Below, one piece after another: positions 26,111 through 35,034 of a stretch of DNA of 46,497 nt. The DNA is from Bacteroidia bacterium. GTDB lineage: Bacteria > Bacteroidota > Bacteroidia > J057. Both the position numbers and the translations under genes were made by a program. The notes below the pieces were generated by a model. It made no database searches, was not told the DNA's origin, and saw only the letters and a list, made by a program, of their open reading frames with translations. Location: positions 1 to 46,497 of the forward strand of contig JALEFZ010000065.1 in the NCBI GenBank assembly GCA_022760475.1. Reading direction: 5' to 3'. Numbering within the stretch: the stretch's first letter is position 1; each line of letters starts with the position of its first letter.

Positions 26111-28417
26111 TTAGAACTTGGTAAACTTCCAAATCTGGGTAGTAGTTCCTACCCTAATTTCTAATATATAGACAGCTGGCTGAAGGCCATCGATGGCCAA
26201 TTGGTTTTTATTTTTTCCCAGGATTCCCTCTTCTTTCTTTTCCAAGAGACTTCTACCCATGATATCTCTAATCAGGAAATGCAATTGTCCTGGCCTTTCC
26301 AATTCCAACTGAACATTCAACCTATCAGAAGCTGGATTTGGAAATACGTTAAGTTGACTAAATAGGAGTAATTCCTCTACATTGGTGGCGATATCCACCC
26401 CTGTCTCACTCACCTCAAAGTCATTTTCGGTCGAAGAAGGATTTAGGCTATCCAGGACAACCGAAAGATCCTCAGCTACCAAGCCCGTAACTTCTACATG
26501 AATTTCATATGATCCGAGGGCAATTCTGTCAAACTCGTAGGCACCGGTCACATCTGTGTAGGTGTAAGCTACAGGCTCTCCATTATTTCCTAAGAGGTTC
26601 ACCTGGATATTCTCCAAAGGATCTCCTTGCCTTTTATTGGCACCTTGACTTACCAGCCCCCCAATAAAGCCAGGGCCACCTGGATTAGTTCCTACAACCA
26701 TCTCGATATCAGCCGTTACTTGACTGCCATCTGCAAGAATTACATTGGCAGAATCCCACGTAAGCACCGAAAAGTGATAGCTTGGAAAGTGCGAGGTATA
26801 ATTGGGGGAGGAAGGATTCAGCGCAGCTTTCAAAAGATAGACACCCGTGTCTACCGCCATGAAATTGTATGCCCCAGCTATTATATCGGTGGTATCAACT
26901 GCCGTAAGGCTCAGACCTTGAGGCGTAGAATCTACCCTCACCAAATAGACCAAACCATCATTTAAAATGATACTCGAATCCGGACTCATTACCCGGCCTG
27001 AAATATCATTGTTTGAAGGATTAGTTGAAAAGAAATCAAATACCACATCGAAGAACACTGTATCTGAACAGTTTCCATCATTCACTACATGGAAGGCATT
27101 ATAAGTACCATTGCTTGCATACCGATGGATCGCAAAACTATTTGTAGATGAATTTCCATCTCCAAAATCCCAATAGTAGGAATAATTGCTAGAACTGTCA
27201 TCTCGAGATAGCGCCTCGAAATAGGTAGCATCATTCACCTGCTCTATCAAGGCTATGGCATCACAGGCATTAGAAGCATCCTGACTGATAGCAAGGGTTT
27301 TGCAAATGGTATCTGCACACAGATTTACGGTATCCATGGCAAATAAGCAGATTTCATAAGTCCCTCTCTGGCTAAATTGATGGTTTCCTGAAGCGCCGAA
27401 GGTGCTGTTTCCATCACCGAAGTCCCAGAAATACTCAAACTGTCCATTGAATGGCCCAATGGCCCTATATTCGAAATCAAGGAAAGCACCACTGAGGGTA
27501 TCCAGGCTAAGGTTGAAAAATACATTATTGCAGTTAGTCCCTGGCCCATTGTAGACGACGGGATAACTGGTTGAATCAAAACAGCCCCCACTGGATTGCA
27601 CCCATAAACTTACATTATATGTGCCCGATGAAGCATAAAAATGACTTACGGAAGGTTGACTGGGTATGGGGGATATGATGGTGGTATCGCTTCCATCTCC
27701 AAAATTAAAATAGTATTCTATGGTGTCATTGGGAAGGTTGGAAGAATCCCTAAAAGTAAAATTACCTCCACCATTGTCTTGCACGGCAAACTGAGCAAAA
27801 CAATTGTTGGGATTAAACTGAGAATTGTCTACAATTTTGCAAATACTGTCTATACAGCCAGATGCGGAATCCTCTAGGACCATACACACTGTGTACATCC
27901 CGAAATTGGCATAAGTGTGATTTACAATAGCCCCCGTTGCAGAGTTGCCATCGCCAAAATCCCAGCTAAAGCTGGGGGTAGATTGGCTTCCCAAGCCGGA
28001 ACTGATCTGCTGAAAACGAAATTGGCTATTGCCTTGGTCAAAGAAAAAGAAATTGGCAAGACAGGAATTCGAACCCGGCGCACAAAAAGTGAAGTCTTTG
28101 GTAATATTTGCGGGAGCACTTATGGAGTCCGATTCTGAAAGTGGGTTTCCATCACAATTGATGATAAACAGCTTATAACTGTAGTCGGCCTGAGGAAGGT
28201 TTAATGTAAAAGCGTAAGTCCCTGAAGAATCTGTCGAGGTACTATCAAAGGAGGTGTACGAAGGATTTGAAATCCCTCTGACATCCAAATAAACAACAGT
28301 ACCCAGGAGCTGAAATCCCGAAGAATCGACTACGGTACCTGAAAAGGTGCTAGGCTGAGCTTTCATGCCTAAGCTCGCCAATAGGAATAGAGAAATCCAA
28401 AATAACTTAGTTTTCAT
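26111..28417 (-). CDS. T9SS-exported PKD-repeat protein, GPGF-GGLVSQGANK family member 1
   Basis: A 768-residue protein. Signal peptide 1-20 (ending GMKAQ), then a carboxypeptidase-regulatory-like domain (SGTVVDSSG, DSSGTYAFTLNLP) closed by FTFCAPGSNSC. Four PKD modules follow (SWDFGDG, YFNFGDG, FWDFGDG, YWDFGDG). Then comes a family-specific block: SGRVMSPDSSIILNDGLVYLVRVD, LLKAALNPSSPNYTSHFPSYH, then NPGGPGFIGGLVSQGANKR and an SdrD-B-like strand set (SYEIHVEV), ending NDFEVSETGVDI. The last 85 residues are a type A T9SS domain (VFPNPASDRLNV to IWKFTKF). The signature block is shared with the next three minus-strand genes. It is a single-gene unit with its own terminator. Function unknown; likely an exported surface protein with protein- or glycan-binding PKD modules. 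Confidence 0.87.
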   Translation of the reverse strand: MKTKLFWISLFLLASLGMKAQPSTFSGTVVDSSGFQLLGTVVYLDVRGISNPSYTSFDSTSTDSSGTYAFTLNLPQADYSYKLFIINCDGNPLSESDSISAPANITKDFTFCAPGSNSCLANFFFFDQGNSQFRFQQISSGLGSQSTPSFSWDFGDGNSATGAIVNHTYANFGMYTVCMVLEDSASGCIDSICKIVDNSQFNPNNCFAQFAVQDNGGGNFTFRDSSNLPNDTIEYYFNFGDGSDTTIISPIPSQPSVSHFYASSGTYNVSLWVQSSGGCFDSTSYPVVYNGPGTNCNNVFFNLSLDTLSGAFLDFEYRAIGPFNGQFEYFWDFGDGNSTFGASGNHQFSQRGTYEICLFAMDTVNLCADTICKTLAISQDASNACDAIALIEQVNDATYFEALSRDDSSSNYSYYWDFGDGNSSTNSFAIHRYASNGTYNAFHVVNDGNCSDTVFFDVVFDFFSTNPSNNDISGRVMSPDSSIILNDGLVYLVRVDSTPQGLSLTAVDTTDIIAGAYNFMAVDTGVYLLKAALNPSSPNYTSHFPSYHFSVLTWDSANVILADGSQVTADIEMVVGTNPGGPGFIGGLVSQGANKRQGDPLENIQVNLLGNNGEPVAYTYTDVTGAYEFDRIALGSYEIHVEVTGLVAEDLSVVLDSLNPSSTENDFEVSETGVDIATNVEELLLFSQLNVFPNPASDRLNVQLELERPGQLHFLIRDIMGRSLLEKKEEGILGKNKNQLAIDGLQPAVYILEIRVGTTTQIWKFTKF

Positions 28418-28489
28418 AGGTTTGCTGTATAAAAAGGTTAATTAGTTACATTTCTGTCAGGTAATTTGACTGAGCCTTTTACTTATTGT

Positions 28490-28525
28490 CAAACAAATAA
28501 ACCCTGACTGGGCAGGGTTTGTTTG
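28490..28525 (-). terminator. Hairpin in the PKD 1/2 intergenic region
   Basis: AAACCCTG (28499-28506) pairs with CAGGGTTT (28513-28520) around a 6-base loop, with further partial pairing CAAACA/TGTTTG outside. It is 270 bp past the stop of the upstream gene, so it may be a second terminator or a leader structure. Confidence 0.4.
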
Positions 28526-28740
28526 TATTCTTTGGTTTCCTTTGAGACCGAAGTTTAGAAAGTAATTATTTGAAAAGAACGATGGTTTAGTTGAGTGCTG
28601 TAGGAACTATCCTTTTGACAATTCTAATATCACACCCTGTATCGGTCTTTCATTATCGCTTTTTTCCAAGTTCTTTTCGGGATTTGCATTATTTGCCAAA
28701 ATGATTTCGTAGCAGGTCAATAATTTCAATTAATCCCAAA

Positions 28741-28769
28741 TTCCTACCTAACTCTACATGGGATAGGAA
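28741..28769 (-). terminator. Hairpin just after PKD family member 2
   Basis: TTCCTACC (28741-28748) pairs with GGATAGGAA (28761-28769) with one bulged base. It lies about 28 bp after the stop codon at 28797; no clear T-tract. Confidence 0.35.
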
Positions 28770-28796
28770 ATAACAAATCTTCCAATTACAAGCCTC

Positions 28797-30563
28797 TCAC
28801 TTTATAATTCGAAAGGCTGTTTTCCTTCCCCTTTGACCTATGATCAGGGTATAACTGCCCTTGGGAAGAGATGCTACATTTATAGCATAAGAAAGCCTTT
28901 TTGATGAGGAGATGAGTTTTTCTTCATACCAAAGTTTTCCCAAAAGATCTATAAGCTCCAGTTCAATTTCCTCTTTCTCTTTAGCCTCAAAGTCCAGCAT
29001 GAGCCAGTTTTTCATCGGATTGGGATAAACTTTAGCCTCTATTAACCTGGAATCTATATTTGAAGTAAGGATAAAAATTCCTTCACTTGATACCTCAAAT
29101 TCATTATCCAAAGAAACAGGCTCAACAGAATCAAGGTAAATCACTTGCTTTTCAGAACGCAAGCCCGGAATTTCTACCCATAGCTGATATTCGCCATAAG
29201 GAATGTCATCAAATTGGTAGGCACCCAGTGGATTGGTAAAAGTGCTAAGTAGCACTTCCCCATTGGATTTTTGAAGAATGACTTGTGCATTTCCAATGCC
29301 CTTCCCTAGGCGCTTATTTGCTCCTTGGCTTACCAATCCTCCTATAAATCCAGGGCCTCCCGGATTCAATCCACTCTTTAAATGGACATTCACCGAATTC
29401 TGCCCTGGCTGGATGCTTACCTGCACAGCAGAGTCCCAACTTAGTTTATCCTCATGATAGGTCGGCAAGTAGTAGCCATAATTTGGGTCATAGGGTGTCA
29501 AATATGCCTTTACCAAATAATCCCCTTCAATGAGATCATGGAAAGCAAAGTTTGATGTACAAATCTCCAAGCTGTCGCTCACATACAAACTGTCTCCCCT
29601 TGGGCCAGTCTCCTTTCGTATGAGAAAAACCATCCCTGAAGCGAGCGAGTTTGAAGAGTCTCTCAAAAATACCTGACCTGAAAGAACAGAGGAAGGATTT
29701 GGATTTACCTGAATTTGCTTGCTGATTGAATCAAGGCAGCCAAAGCTGTAATCCATTCGTAGCTTTACCACATAAGTACCTGCCTGGGAATAGTTTTTTA
29801 CTGGATTTTTATCATGAGACCAGGTACCATCCCCAAAGGTCCAGAATGTTCGGTAAGAATTAAACGTTTGAGACTGAGGTAAAAACTTGAACTCTACCCT
29901 TCCAGAATCCACTCGGTAAGAAAATTCTGCATGACAATTCCCAGGCTTTCTGGTGATTGCCTGAATATCCTGGCTGAATTCGCTTTGGCAGTTGTCAAGG
30001 GAATCAAAAATGGTGTAGGTAACTGTATAAGTGCCTGTATTTCTGAATGTATGGCTGATACTTTTGCTGCCATATGCCTTTGTATAATCACCAAAATCCC
30101 ATTCTGAGCGTGAAAACTCATTCCTTACAAAACTGCTATCGGTGAAAATCAATGTGCTGTCATTGACCCTGCTGACTGAAAAAGCTGCCTCACAGGTATA
30201 GGGTCGTTCTAAATGACAGTATTCGAAATCAACCATGCTGGTATCACCATTGATTGTAACAATTTTCTGACTGTTGTATAAACCATCACAATCCGTAAAT
30301 AAAAAGTAGCTATCGTATGGACCTGGGATAAAAGTATCAAAATGGAACTCAAAAAATCCCTGACTATCAGTGGTATCCTTTAGGTCTACCAAGGCAATCA
30401 CAGTAAGGGTATCATACTGGGCTAATTCAATTTCAAGACCACTTACTGGCAAATTGGCTGTATCCACTACTTGTCCCCTGATGACAGAAGGAAAGCTCTG
30501 CCCCCAAAGACCTGGATTTATCGAGAATAGAAAACAACAGATTACAAGGAGGCAATTTTTCAT
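28797..30563 (-). CDS. T9SS-exported PKD-repeat protein, GPGF-GGLVSQGANK family member 2
   Basis: A 588-residue protein, the shortest of the four-gene family. The ATG at 30561-30563 begins the signal peptide MKNCLLVICCFLFSINPGLWGQ; ten codons of open frame upstream are discarded. It has a carboxypeptidase-regulatory-like N-terminal domain (RGQVVDTANLPVSGLEI, DSQGFFEFHF, FEYCHLERPYTCEAAF), two PKD modules (EWDFGDYTKAYG, where the usual DG is DY, and FWTFGDGTWSHDKNP), the family block with NPGGPGFIGGLVSQGANKR, NDFEVSSEGIFIL, and a type A T9SS domain (VYPNPMKNWLML to RGRKTAFRIIK). Lengths differ within the family mostly by PKD number. Probably surface-displayed; function unknown. Confidence 0.87.
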   Translation of the reverse strand: MKNCLLVICCFLFSINPGLWGQSFPSVIRGQVVDTANLPVSGLEIELAQYDTLTVIALVDLKDTTDSQGFFEFHFDTFIPGPYDSYFLFTDCDGLYNSQKIVTINGDTSMVDFEYCHLERPYTCEAAFSVSRVNDSTLIFTDSSFVRNEFSRSEWDFGDYTKAYGSKSISHTFRNTGTYTVTYTIFDSLDNCQSEFSQDIQAITRKPGNCHAEFSYRVDSGRVEFKFLPQSQTFNSYRTFWTFGDGTWSHDKNPVKNYSQAGTYVVKLRMDYSFGCLDSISKQIQVNPNPSSVLSGQVFLRDSSNSLASGMVFLIRKETGPRGDSLYVSDSLEICTSNFAFHDLIEGDYLVKAYLTPYDPNYGYYLPTYHEDKLSWDSAVQVSIQPGQNSVNVHLKSGLNPGGPGFIGGLVSQGANKRLGKGIGNAQVILQKSNGEVLLSTFTNPLGAYQFDDIPYGEYQLWVEIPGLRSEKQVIYLDSVEPVSLDNEFEVSSEGIFILTSNIDSRLIEAKVYPNPMKNWLMLDFEAKEKEEIELELIDLLGKLWYEEKLISSSKRLSYAINVASLPKGSYTLIIGQRGRKTAFRIIK

Positions 30564-30660
30564 GGGTTGAGGATTTGATTGAAAAATAACCAAATCTTCA
30601 TATCAAAGAAAGGGATAATTGGGACTCAGTTATAATTGGCAAAAAGTACATCCTAAAAAT

Positions 30661-30690
30661 AGAAAACAGGTCTTCCCAGACCTGCTTTCC
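30661..30690 (-). terminator. Rho-independent terminator of PKD family member 3
   Basis: Perfect stem CAGGTCT (30667-30673) and AGACCTG (30678-30684) with a 4-base loop. On the minus strand it is followed by TTTTCTATTTTT. It lies about 30 bp after the stop at 30718. Confidence 0.8.
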
Positions 30691-30717
30691 TCAAAGTAAC
30701 CATCAAAATGGAGTTGC

Positions 30718-32760
30718 TCACCTCCTTTTACAAAACTTAGTCGTTACAGTCTCTCCTCTCGATTGAATTTCCAGTAAATAAATCCCTGGATCGAGTTGTC
30801 CCACATCCAACTTAAATCGGTTCTCTCCTGCAATGCTGTTTTCCTGTCGCTGTATATAAGTCCTTCCAATCACATCCAGGATGCGAAAACGCAATTCTGC
30901 GGATTTGCTTGAAGCAAATTCTATTTCCAGGTAATCCTTGGCTGGATTTGGGAAAATGGAGAGGTCTTTTTGAATAAATGACGGGTAAAGTGAAGTAGCA
31001 ATGCTGACTTCATTGGTATTGACCTCAAAGTCATTGCCCTCCCATCTGGGGTTCTGGGCTGTCAAGCTGATGTCTATATCCTCTGCAGTTAATCCAGGAA
31101 TTTCAACATGAATGCGATAATCATCATAAGCCAATTGGTCAAACGCATACGCCCCATCGGAATCTGTATAGGTATAGCTCACAGGGGTGCCATCCTGGAG
31201 ATATAAGTTGACCTGAATGCCGCCTAAGCCTTCGCCCTGCTGCTTATTAGCTCCCTGGCTGACCAATCCCCCCACAAAGCCCGGACCACCGGGGTTCACT
31301 CCTGCTTGAAGGATCACCAAGGCTACTTCATCCAGCAAATTCACTGTAGTTATGTCTGCATTTGACCAGTAGGTAGCTATCCGCTGGTAGGTAGGTAAAT
31401 TAGTCGCATAGTAAGGAGATCCTGGTTTCAGGGCAACTTTCACGTAGTAATTTCCAGGCATCACATTGTTAAACTGGAATACACAGGCAGTAATATTGAC
31501 AGAATCCACCAGGTTCAGGCTGATTTGACCATTGACCGTGTCAGCCTGGATCAAAAACGCCGTTCCATTCCTTACCCAGGTAGTGGTATCTGATACATAC
31601 GACAAACCAAAAATGGTTGCATCTCCCGGCTGGCGAATGTTGACAAGTATTTGATTGGAAACGGTGTCGCGACAACCTGCAGCAGTTTCTGTAATGAGGG
31701 TAACAGTATAGTTTCCATTGGCAAAGATATGGAAAGGAGTGATTTGCTGAGAGCTGCTCCCATCTCCAAAATCCCAAAAATATGACACAGGCGGGTCTCC
31801 AAAATAACCTGGATTGAAGGTATAGCCCCCCATTCCATCCGGAATACTGGCAAAGGAAGAGGAACAACTAGGCCCAGCATTGTATAGGGAATCACAATAG
31901 GTGTCCATACATCCTGTACGGGAAATCACTGTCAAACAAACCTGAAAATATCCTGCGCTGTTGTAAGCTCGTGTGAAATTAGGGTTGGTAGGCAATGGGG
32001 TAATTACGGTATCGGGATGGCCTCCATCTCCATATTCCATGATGTAGGTTACTGAGTCCTGGGGAGCCATGGATATATTATTGAAAATGTAGGCATAACG
32101 CTGGCCAAGCCTGGGACTGATGGTAAAGTTTGCCTGACAGGGATTTGGGGGCATCTGATTATTTATCACCAGGTAGCATTGTGTGTCCGTACAGTTTTGA
32201 CTGGAGTCTACCAGGGTCATGCATACCTGAAAGGTATCATTGGTGGCAAAGGTGTGAGACACCTGCGTACCAGTAGCCATGCTGCCATCTCCAAAATCCC
32301 AGGATATGGCGATGCTATTTGAAAAGACAAAAGAAGTATTGAAAAAGTCGAAGCCTCCATTGCCATTCAGTTGAAAGCCAAAGTTGGCATCGCAGGAAGG
32401 GGGCGTGCTGCCACAATCCACGAAGTTTATCGTCTCGTGAGACAAAGCCATTAAAAATACTGAATCTCCCTGGGTATTGCCTTGACAATTTTGAAACCAG
32501 ACATGGGCTACATATTGTGTTCCTGTATTCAAAGTAAGATTCCCCTGATAAAAACCACTGTTATCTGTGGTATCTCTGATGGATGTCCAGCTAAAATTGG
32601 GAATGTCATAATATCCAATAAAAACTTCCTTGTTGGCCACTGGATTTCCCTGGAGGTCAAGGATGGTACCGCTTACGGATGCATTGGGAGTTTGGGCTTG
32701 TACATGTGAGGCCATGCCTGATAGCAAAGCCACCATGACAAGCATGAATAGATTTTTCAT
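30718..32760 (-). CDS. T9SS-exported PKD-repeat protein, GPGF-GGLVSQGANK family member 3
   Basis: A 680-residue protein. The ATG at 32758-32760 is preferred because it opens the signal peptide MKNLFMLVMVALLSGMASHVQAQ; 29 in-frame codons upstream overlap the preceding gene's terminator region and are rejected. N-terminal carboxypeptidase-regulatory-like domain (SGTILDLQGNPVANKEVFIGYYD, FVDCGSTPPSC), three PKD modules (SWDFGDG, IMEYGDGG and FWDFGDG), the family block with NPGGPGFVGGLVSQGANKQQ and GIQVNLYLQDGTPVSYTYTD, NDFEVNTNEVSIATS, and a type A T9SS domain (FPNPAKDYLEI to KFCKRR). It is strikingly similar along its length to the next gene (member 4), so the pair looks like a fairly recent tandem duplication. 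Confidence 0.87.
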   Translation of the reverse strand: MKNLFMLVMVALLSGMASHVQAQTPNASVSGTILDLQGNPVANKEVFIGYYDIPNFSWTSIRDTTDNSGFYQGNLTLNTGTQYVAHVWFQNCQGNTQGDSVFLMALSHETINFVDCGSTPPSCDANFGFQLNGNGGFDFFNTSFVFSNSIAISWDFGDGSMATGTQVSHTFATNDTFQVCMTLVDSSQNCTDTQCYLVINNQMPPNPCQANFTISPRLGQRYAYIFNNISMAPQDSVTYIMEYGDGGHPDTVITPLPTNPNFTRAYNSAGYFQVCLTVISRTGCMDTYCDSLYNAGPSCSSSFASIPDGMGGYTFNPGYFGDPPVSYFWDFGDGSSSQQITPFHIFANGNYTVTLITETAAGCRDTVSNQILVNIRQPGDATIFGLSYVSDTTTWVRNGTAFLIQADTVNGQISLNLVDSVNITACVFQFNNVMPGNYYVKVALKPGSPYYATNLPTYQRIATYWSNADITTVNLLDEVALVILQAGVNPGGPGFVGGLVSQGANKQQGEGLGGIQVNLYLQDGTPVSYTYTDSDGAYAFDQLAYDDYRIHVEIPGLTAEDIDISLTAQNPRWEGNDFEVNTNEVSIATSLYPSFIQKDLSIFPNPAKDYLEIEFASSKSAELRFRILDVIGRTYIQRQENSIAGENRFKLDVGQLDPGIYLLEIQSRGETVTTKFCKRR

Positions 32761-32837
32761 GATTTTGGTTGGTTTAGAATGGAAAAGGAGTGGTTGAATA
32801 GCTACACGTCCTTTCTTGAATAAAGGTTGGGTAAGAA

Positions 32838-32866
32838 GCTTTGGCAAAAAAGTTTTTTGCCAAAGC
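32838..32866 (-). terminator. Rho-independent terminator of PKD family member 4
   Basis: Perfect 14-bp palindrome arms GCTTTGGCAAAAAA and TTTTTTGCCAAAGC around a single G. It sits 10 bp after the stop codon at 32876. Confidence 0.8.
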
Positions 32867-32875
32867 CTTTCATAA

Positions 32876-34915
32876 TCACTTGTTCACAGCGAATTTGGCA
32901 TAAATGATTTCTCCATCCATTTCCATGGAAATCATATATACCCCACTTGGGAGATCTTCCAATCGAAATTGCATTTCCTGATTGCCGGCAAGCATGTAGT
33001 TTTTTGATTTATAATAGGTCTTTCCTAAAAGATCTGTGATTTGGAAGTTGGCTTGTCCCGCCTTTTTTAAGCCAATCCTAAGATTGAGTTTGTCCTTGAC
33101 AGGATTCGGAGCCAGAATTATTCCGCCCTCTAGGAATATGCTTTCAAGAGATGTAACAATGCTGACCTCCTGACCATTTACCTCAAAATCATTGTCATCC
33201 ACAGAAGGTTTTCCAGGACTAAGGCTTAACTCAATGTCCTCAGATGATACTCCCAGCATTTCTACATGGATTCGATAATCTCCATATGCAAGATTATCAA
33301 ATTCATACCTACCACTTCCATCAGTATAAGTAACTGTTACTGGCGTACCATCTTGTTTGAACAGGTTGACTTGTATGCCACCCAGTCCTGCACCCTGCCG
33401 TTTGTTGGCACCTTGACTAACAAGTCCACCTACGAAGCCTGGACCACCTGGATTGACTCCAGGAACCAGAATTACCCTGACGGCTTCATCGAGCAGGTCG
33501 ACCTTGACGGTATCTGCGCTCGACCAATAGAGAGAATTCGTAAAGTAAGTAGGCAGGTTGCTGGCGTAGTATTGAGAGCCGGGTTTAAGAGCGACTTTCA
33601 CAAAGTAATTTCCAGGCATCACGCTGTCAAAGCTGAAGGTACAAGCCCAAATATCGAGGCTATCAACCAGGTTAAGGACAGCCTGGCCATTCACCGTATC
33701 AGATTGAATCAAATAAGCTGTACCGAAAGTTACGCGAGTAGAGGTATCCGAGATATAAGCAAAACCATAAATTTTGGCATCCCCAGGATTTCTCCTTGTA
33801 GTAAAAAACTGATGAACCATGGTATCCTTACAGCCATAAGCGGTTTCTGTGATCAGGGTGGCGGTATAGCTCCCTACTGGATAATAATGGGTAGGGCTTT
33901 GCAAAGTAGAGGTAGCTCCATCACCAAAATCCCAAAAATACGATATGGGTGCTGGACCAATATGCAAAGGCATGAAGGTAAAATTGCCAACCCCATCCGT
34001 CCTTATTCCAAAATCTGAAAGGCAACTAATTGGAATATTCAGGGTATCACAAAGGGTATCCCTGCAACCTGCATTTGAGATTACAGTCAAACAAGTATTC
34101 ACAACTCCCTGGACATCGTAGATATGGCTGAAATTGGGATTGGAAGGAAAAGCACTGATGGTGGTATCTCTGCTGCCGTCTCCATAGTCCATGATATAAG
34201 TTACAGAGTCTAAGGGTAAGGTAGAGTTATCTCTAAAAATATATTTCCCGGCTACACTTAGGATACGATTTCTGAAAAAATTGGCCTCACAAGTTGAGTT
34301 CTGCATGCTGTTTATCAAAAAATAGCATTGGGTATCGCTACAACTACTTATTGAATCAAAGTACGTCATACAGACCTCAAAGGTATCGGCGGTTGCATAA
34401 GTATGGTAAATTTGATCTCCTGTTCCTGTATTCCCATCCCCAAAATCCCAGTTTATCGCAAAATTGTTAGAGTAAGTCCATGAGAAGCTGGTGTTATCAA
34501 AGAAAAAACTCCCATTGCCATTGTCGTTGTAGATAAAATTGGCATCACATTGAGAAAATGAAGGCGTACCACAGTAGACAAAATCCAGGCTTTGATTGGA
34601 GAATGCACTGTAATGCAAAGAATCTCTTTGCCACATCCCATTACAGCTCGCGAAGCTGACATAAACTATGTAAAAGTTGCCTGCTTGCAGGTAGAATTCC
34701 TCCGAATAAAATCCGTTGTTATCGGTGGTATCGATAAGGCTGAAAAAGCCTAAATTCCAATCATAATAACTGATGTTCACCGGGAGGTTGGAAATGGGAT
34801 TTCCCTGTGTATCTGTAATGGTCCCACTTAAATATGAATTTGGGCTTTGCGTTTGTGCATGAAGTCCCAGCCCTGATAGCATTGCCACCAGACCAAGCAT
34901 GATGAATTTTTTCAT
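32876..34915 (-). CDS. T9SS-exported PKD-repeat protein, GPGF-GGLVSQGANK family member 4
   Basis: A 679-residue protein, tandem paralog of member 3. Signal peptide 1-20 (MKKFIMLGLVAMLSGLGLHAQ). The regulatory-like N-terminal domain (SGTITDTQGNPISNLPVNISYYD, FVYCGTPSFSQC) is followed by three PKD modules (NWDFGDGNTGTG, IMDYGDGSRDTTIS, FWDFGDGATSTL). The family block reads NPGGPGFVGGLVSQGANKRQ then GIQVNLFKQDGTPVTVTYTD; then NDFEVNGQEVSIVTS and a type A T9SS sorting domain (LAPNPVKDKLNL to IYAKFAVNK). It is most likely the first-transcribed member of the array but has its own terminator, so each member is separately expressed. No enzymatic motif is visible. Confidence 0.87.
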   Translation of the reverse strand: MKKFIMLGLVAMLSGLGLHAQTQSPNSYLSGTITDTQGNPISNLPVNISYYDWNLGFFSLIDTTDNNGFYSEEFYLQAGNFYIVYVSFASCNGMWQRDSLHYSAFSNQSLDFVYCGTPSFSQCDANFIYNDNGNGSFFFDNTSFSWTYSNNFAINWDFGDGNTGTGDQIYHTYATADTFEVCMTYFDSISSCSDTQCYFLINSMQNSTCEANFFRNRILSVAGKYIFRDNSTLPLDSVTYIMDYGDGSRDTTISAFPSNPNFSHIYDVQGVVNTCLTVISNAGCRDTLCDTLNIPISCLSDFGIRTDGVGNFTFMPLHIGPAPISYFWDFGDGATSTLQSPTHYYPVGSYTATLITETAYGCKDTMVHQFFTTRRNPGDAKIYGFAYISDTSTRVTFGTAYLIQSDTVNGQAVLNLVDSLDIWACTFSFDSVMPGNYFVKVALKPGSQYYASNLPTYFTNSLYWSSADTVKVDLLDEAVRVILVPGVNPGGPGFVGGLVSQGANKRQGAGLGGIQVNLFKQDGTPVTVTYTDGSGRYEFDNLAYGDYRIHVEMLGVSSEDIELSLSPGKPSVDDNDFEVNGQEVSIVTSLESIFLEGGIILAPNPVKDKLNLRIGLKKAGQANFQITDLLGKTYYKSKNYMLAGNQEMQFRLEDLPSGVYMISMEMDGEIIYAKFAVNK

Positions 34916-35000
34916 GATATAGGTGTAAGAATTGGTCGATATCAGGAGTGGTCACCTACTATCACGGAGGAGTTTGGAGAATGGTTGGGGGACAGATAAA

Positions 35001-35024
35001 AAAAGGGGTAGCTTTTTGGTACCC
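35001..35024 (-). terminator. Terminator of the pentapeptide-like membrane protein gene
   Basis: GGGTAGC (35006-35012) pairs with GGTACCC (35018-35024) with one mismatch and a T5 loop; on the minus strand a T-run follows. The core is nearly the same as the terminator at 36561-36584. Confidence 0.7.
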
Positions 35025-35034
35025 ATTCGAAATT

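Larger units (their letters stand above)
28418..28796. other. Intergenic region between PKD family members 1 and 2
   Basis: About 380 bases with no gene. It holds two hairpins, at 28490-28525 and 28741-28769, and must contain the promoter for the minus-strand gene starting at 28417. Confidence 0.6.

Noticed and set aside
32761..32847. Extended N-terminus of PKD family member 3
   Set aside because: It would put 29 residues before a perfect signal peptide and run into the terminator of the previous gene.
33266..34018. Plus-strand 250-codon open frame
   Set aside because: Antisense to PKD family member 4; the corresponding antisense position in member 3 does not give a similar frame, and no domain is recognisable.
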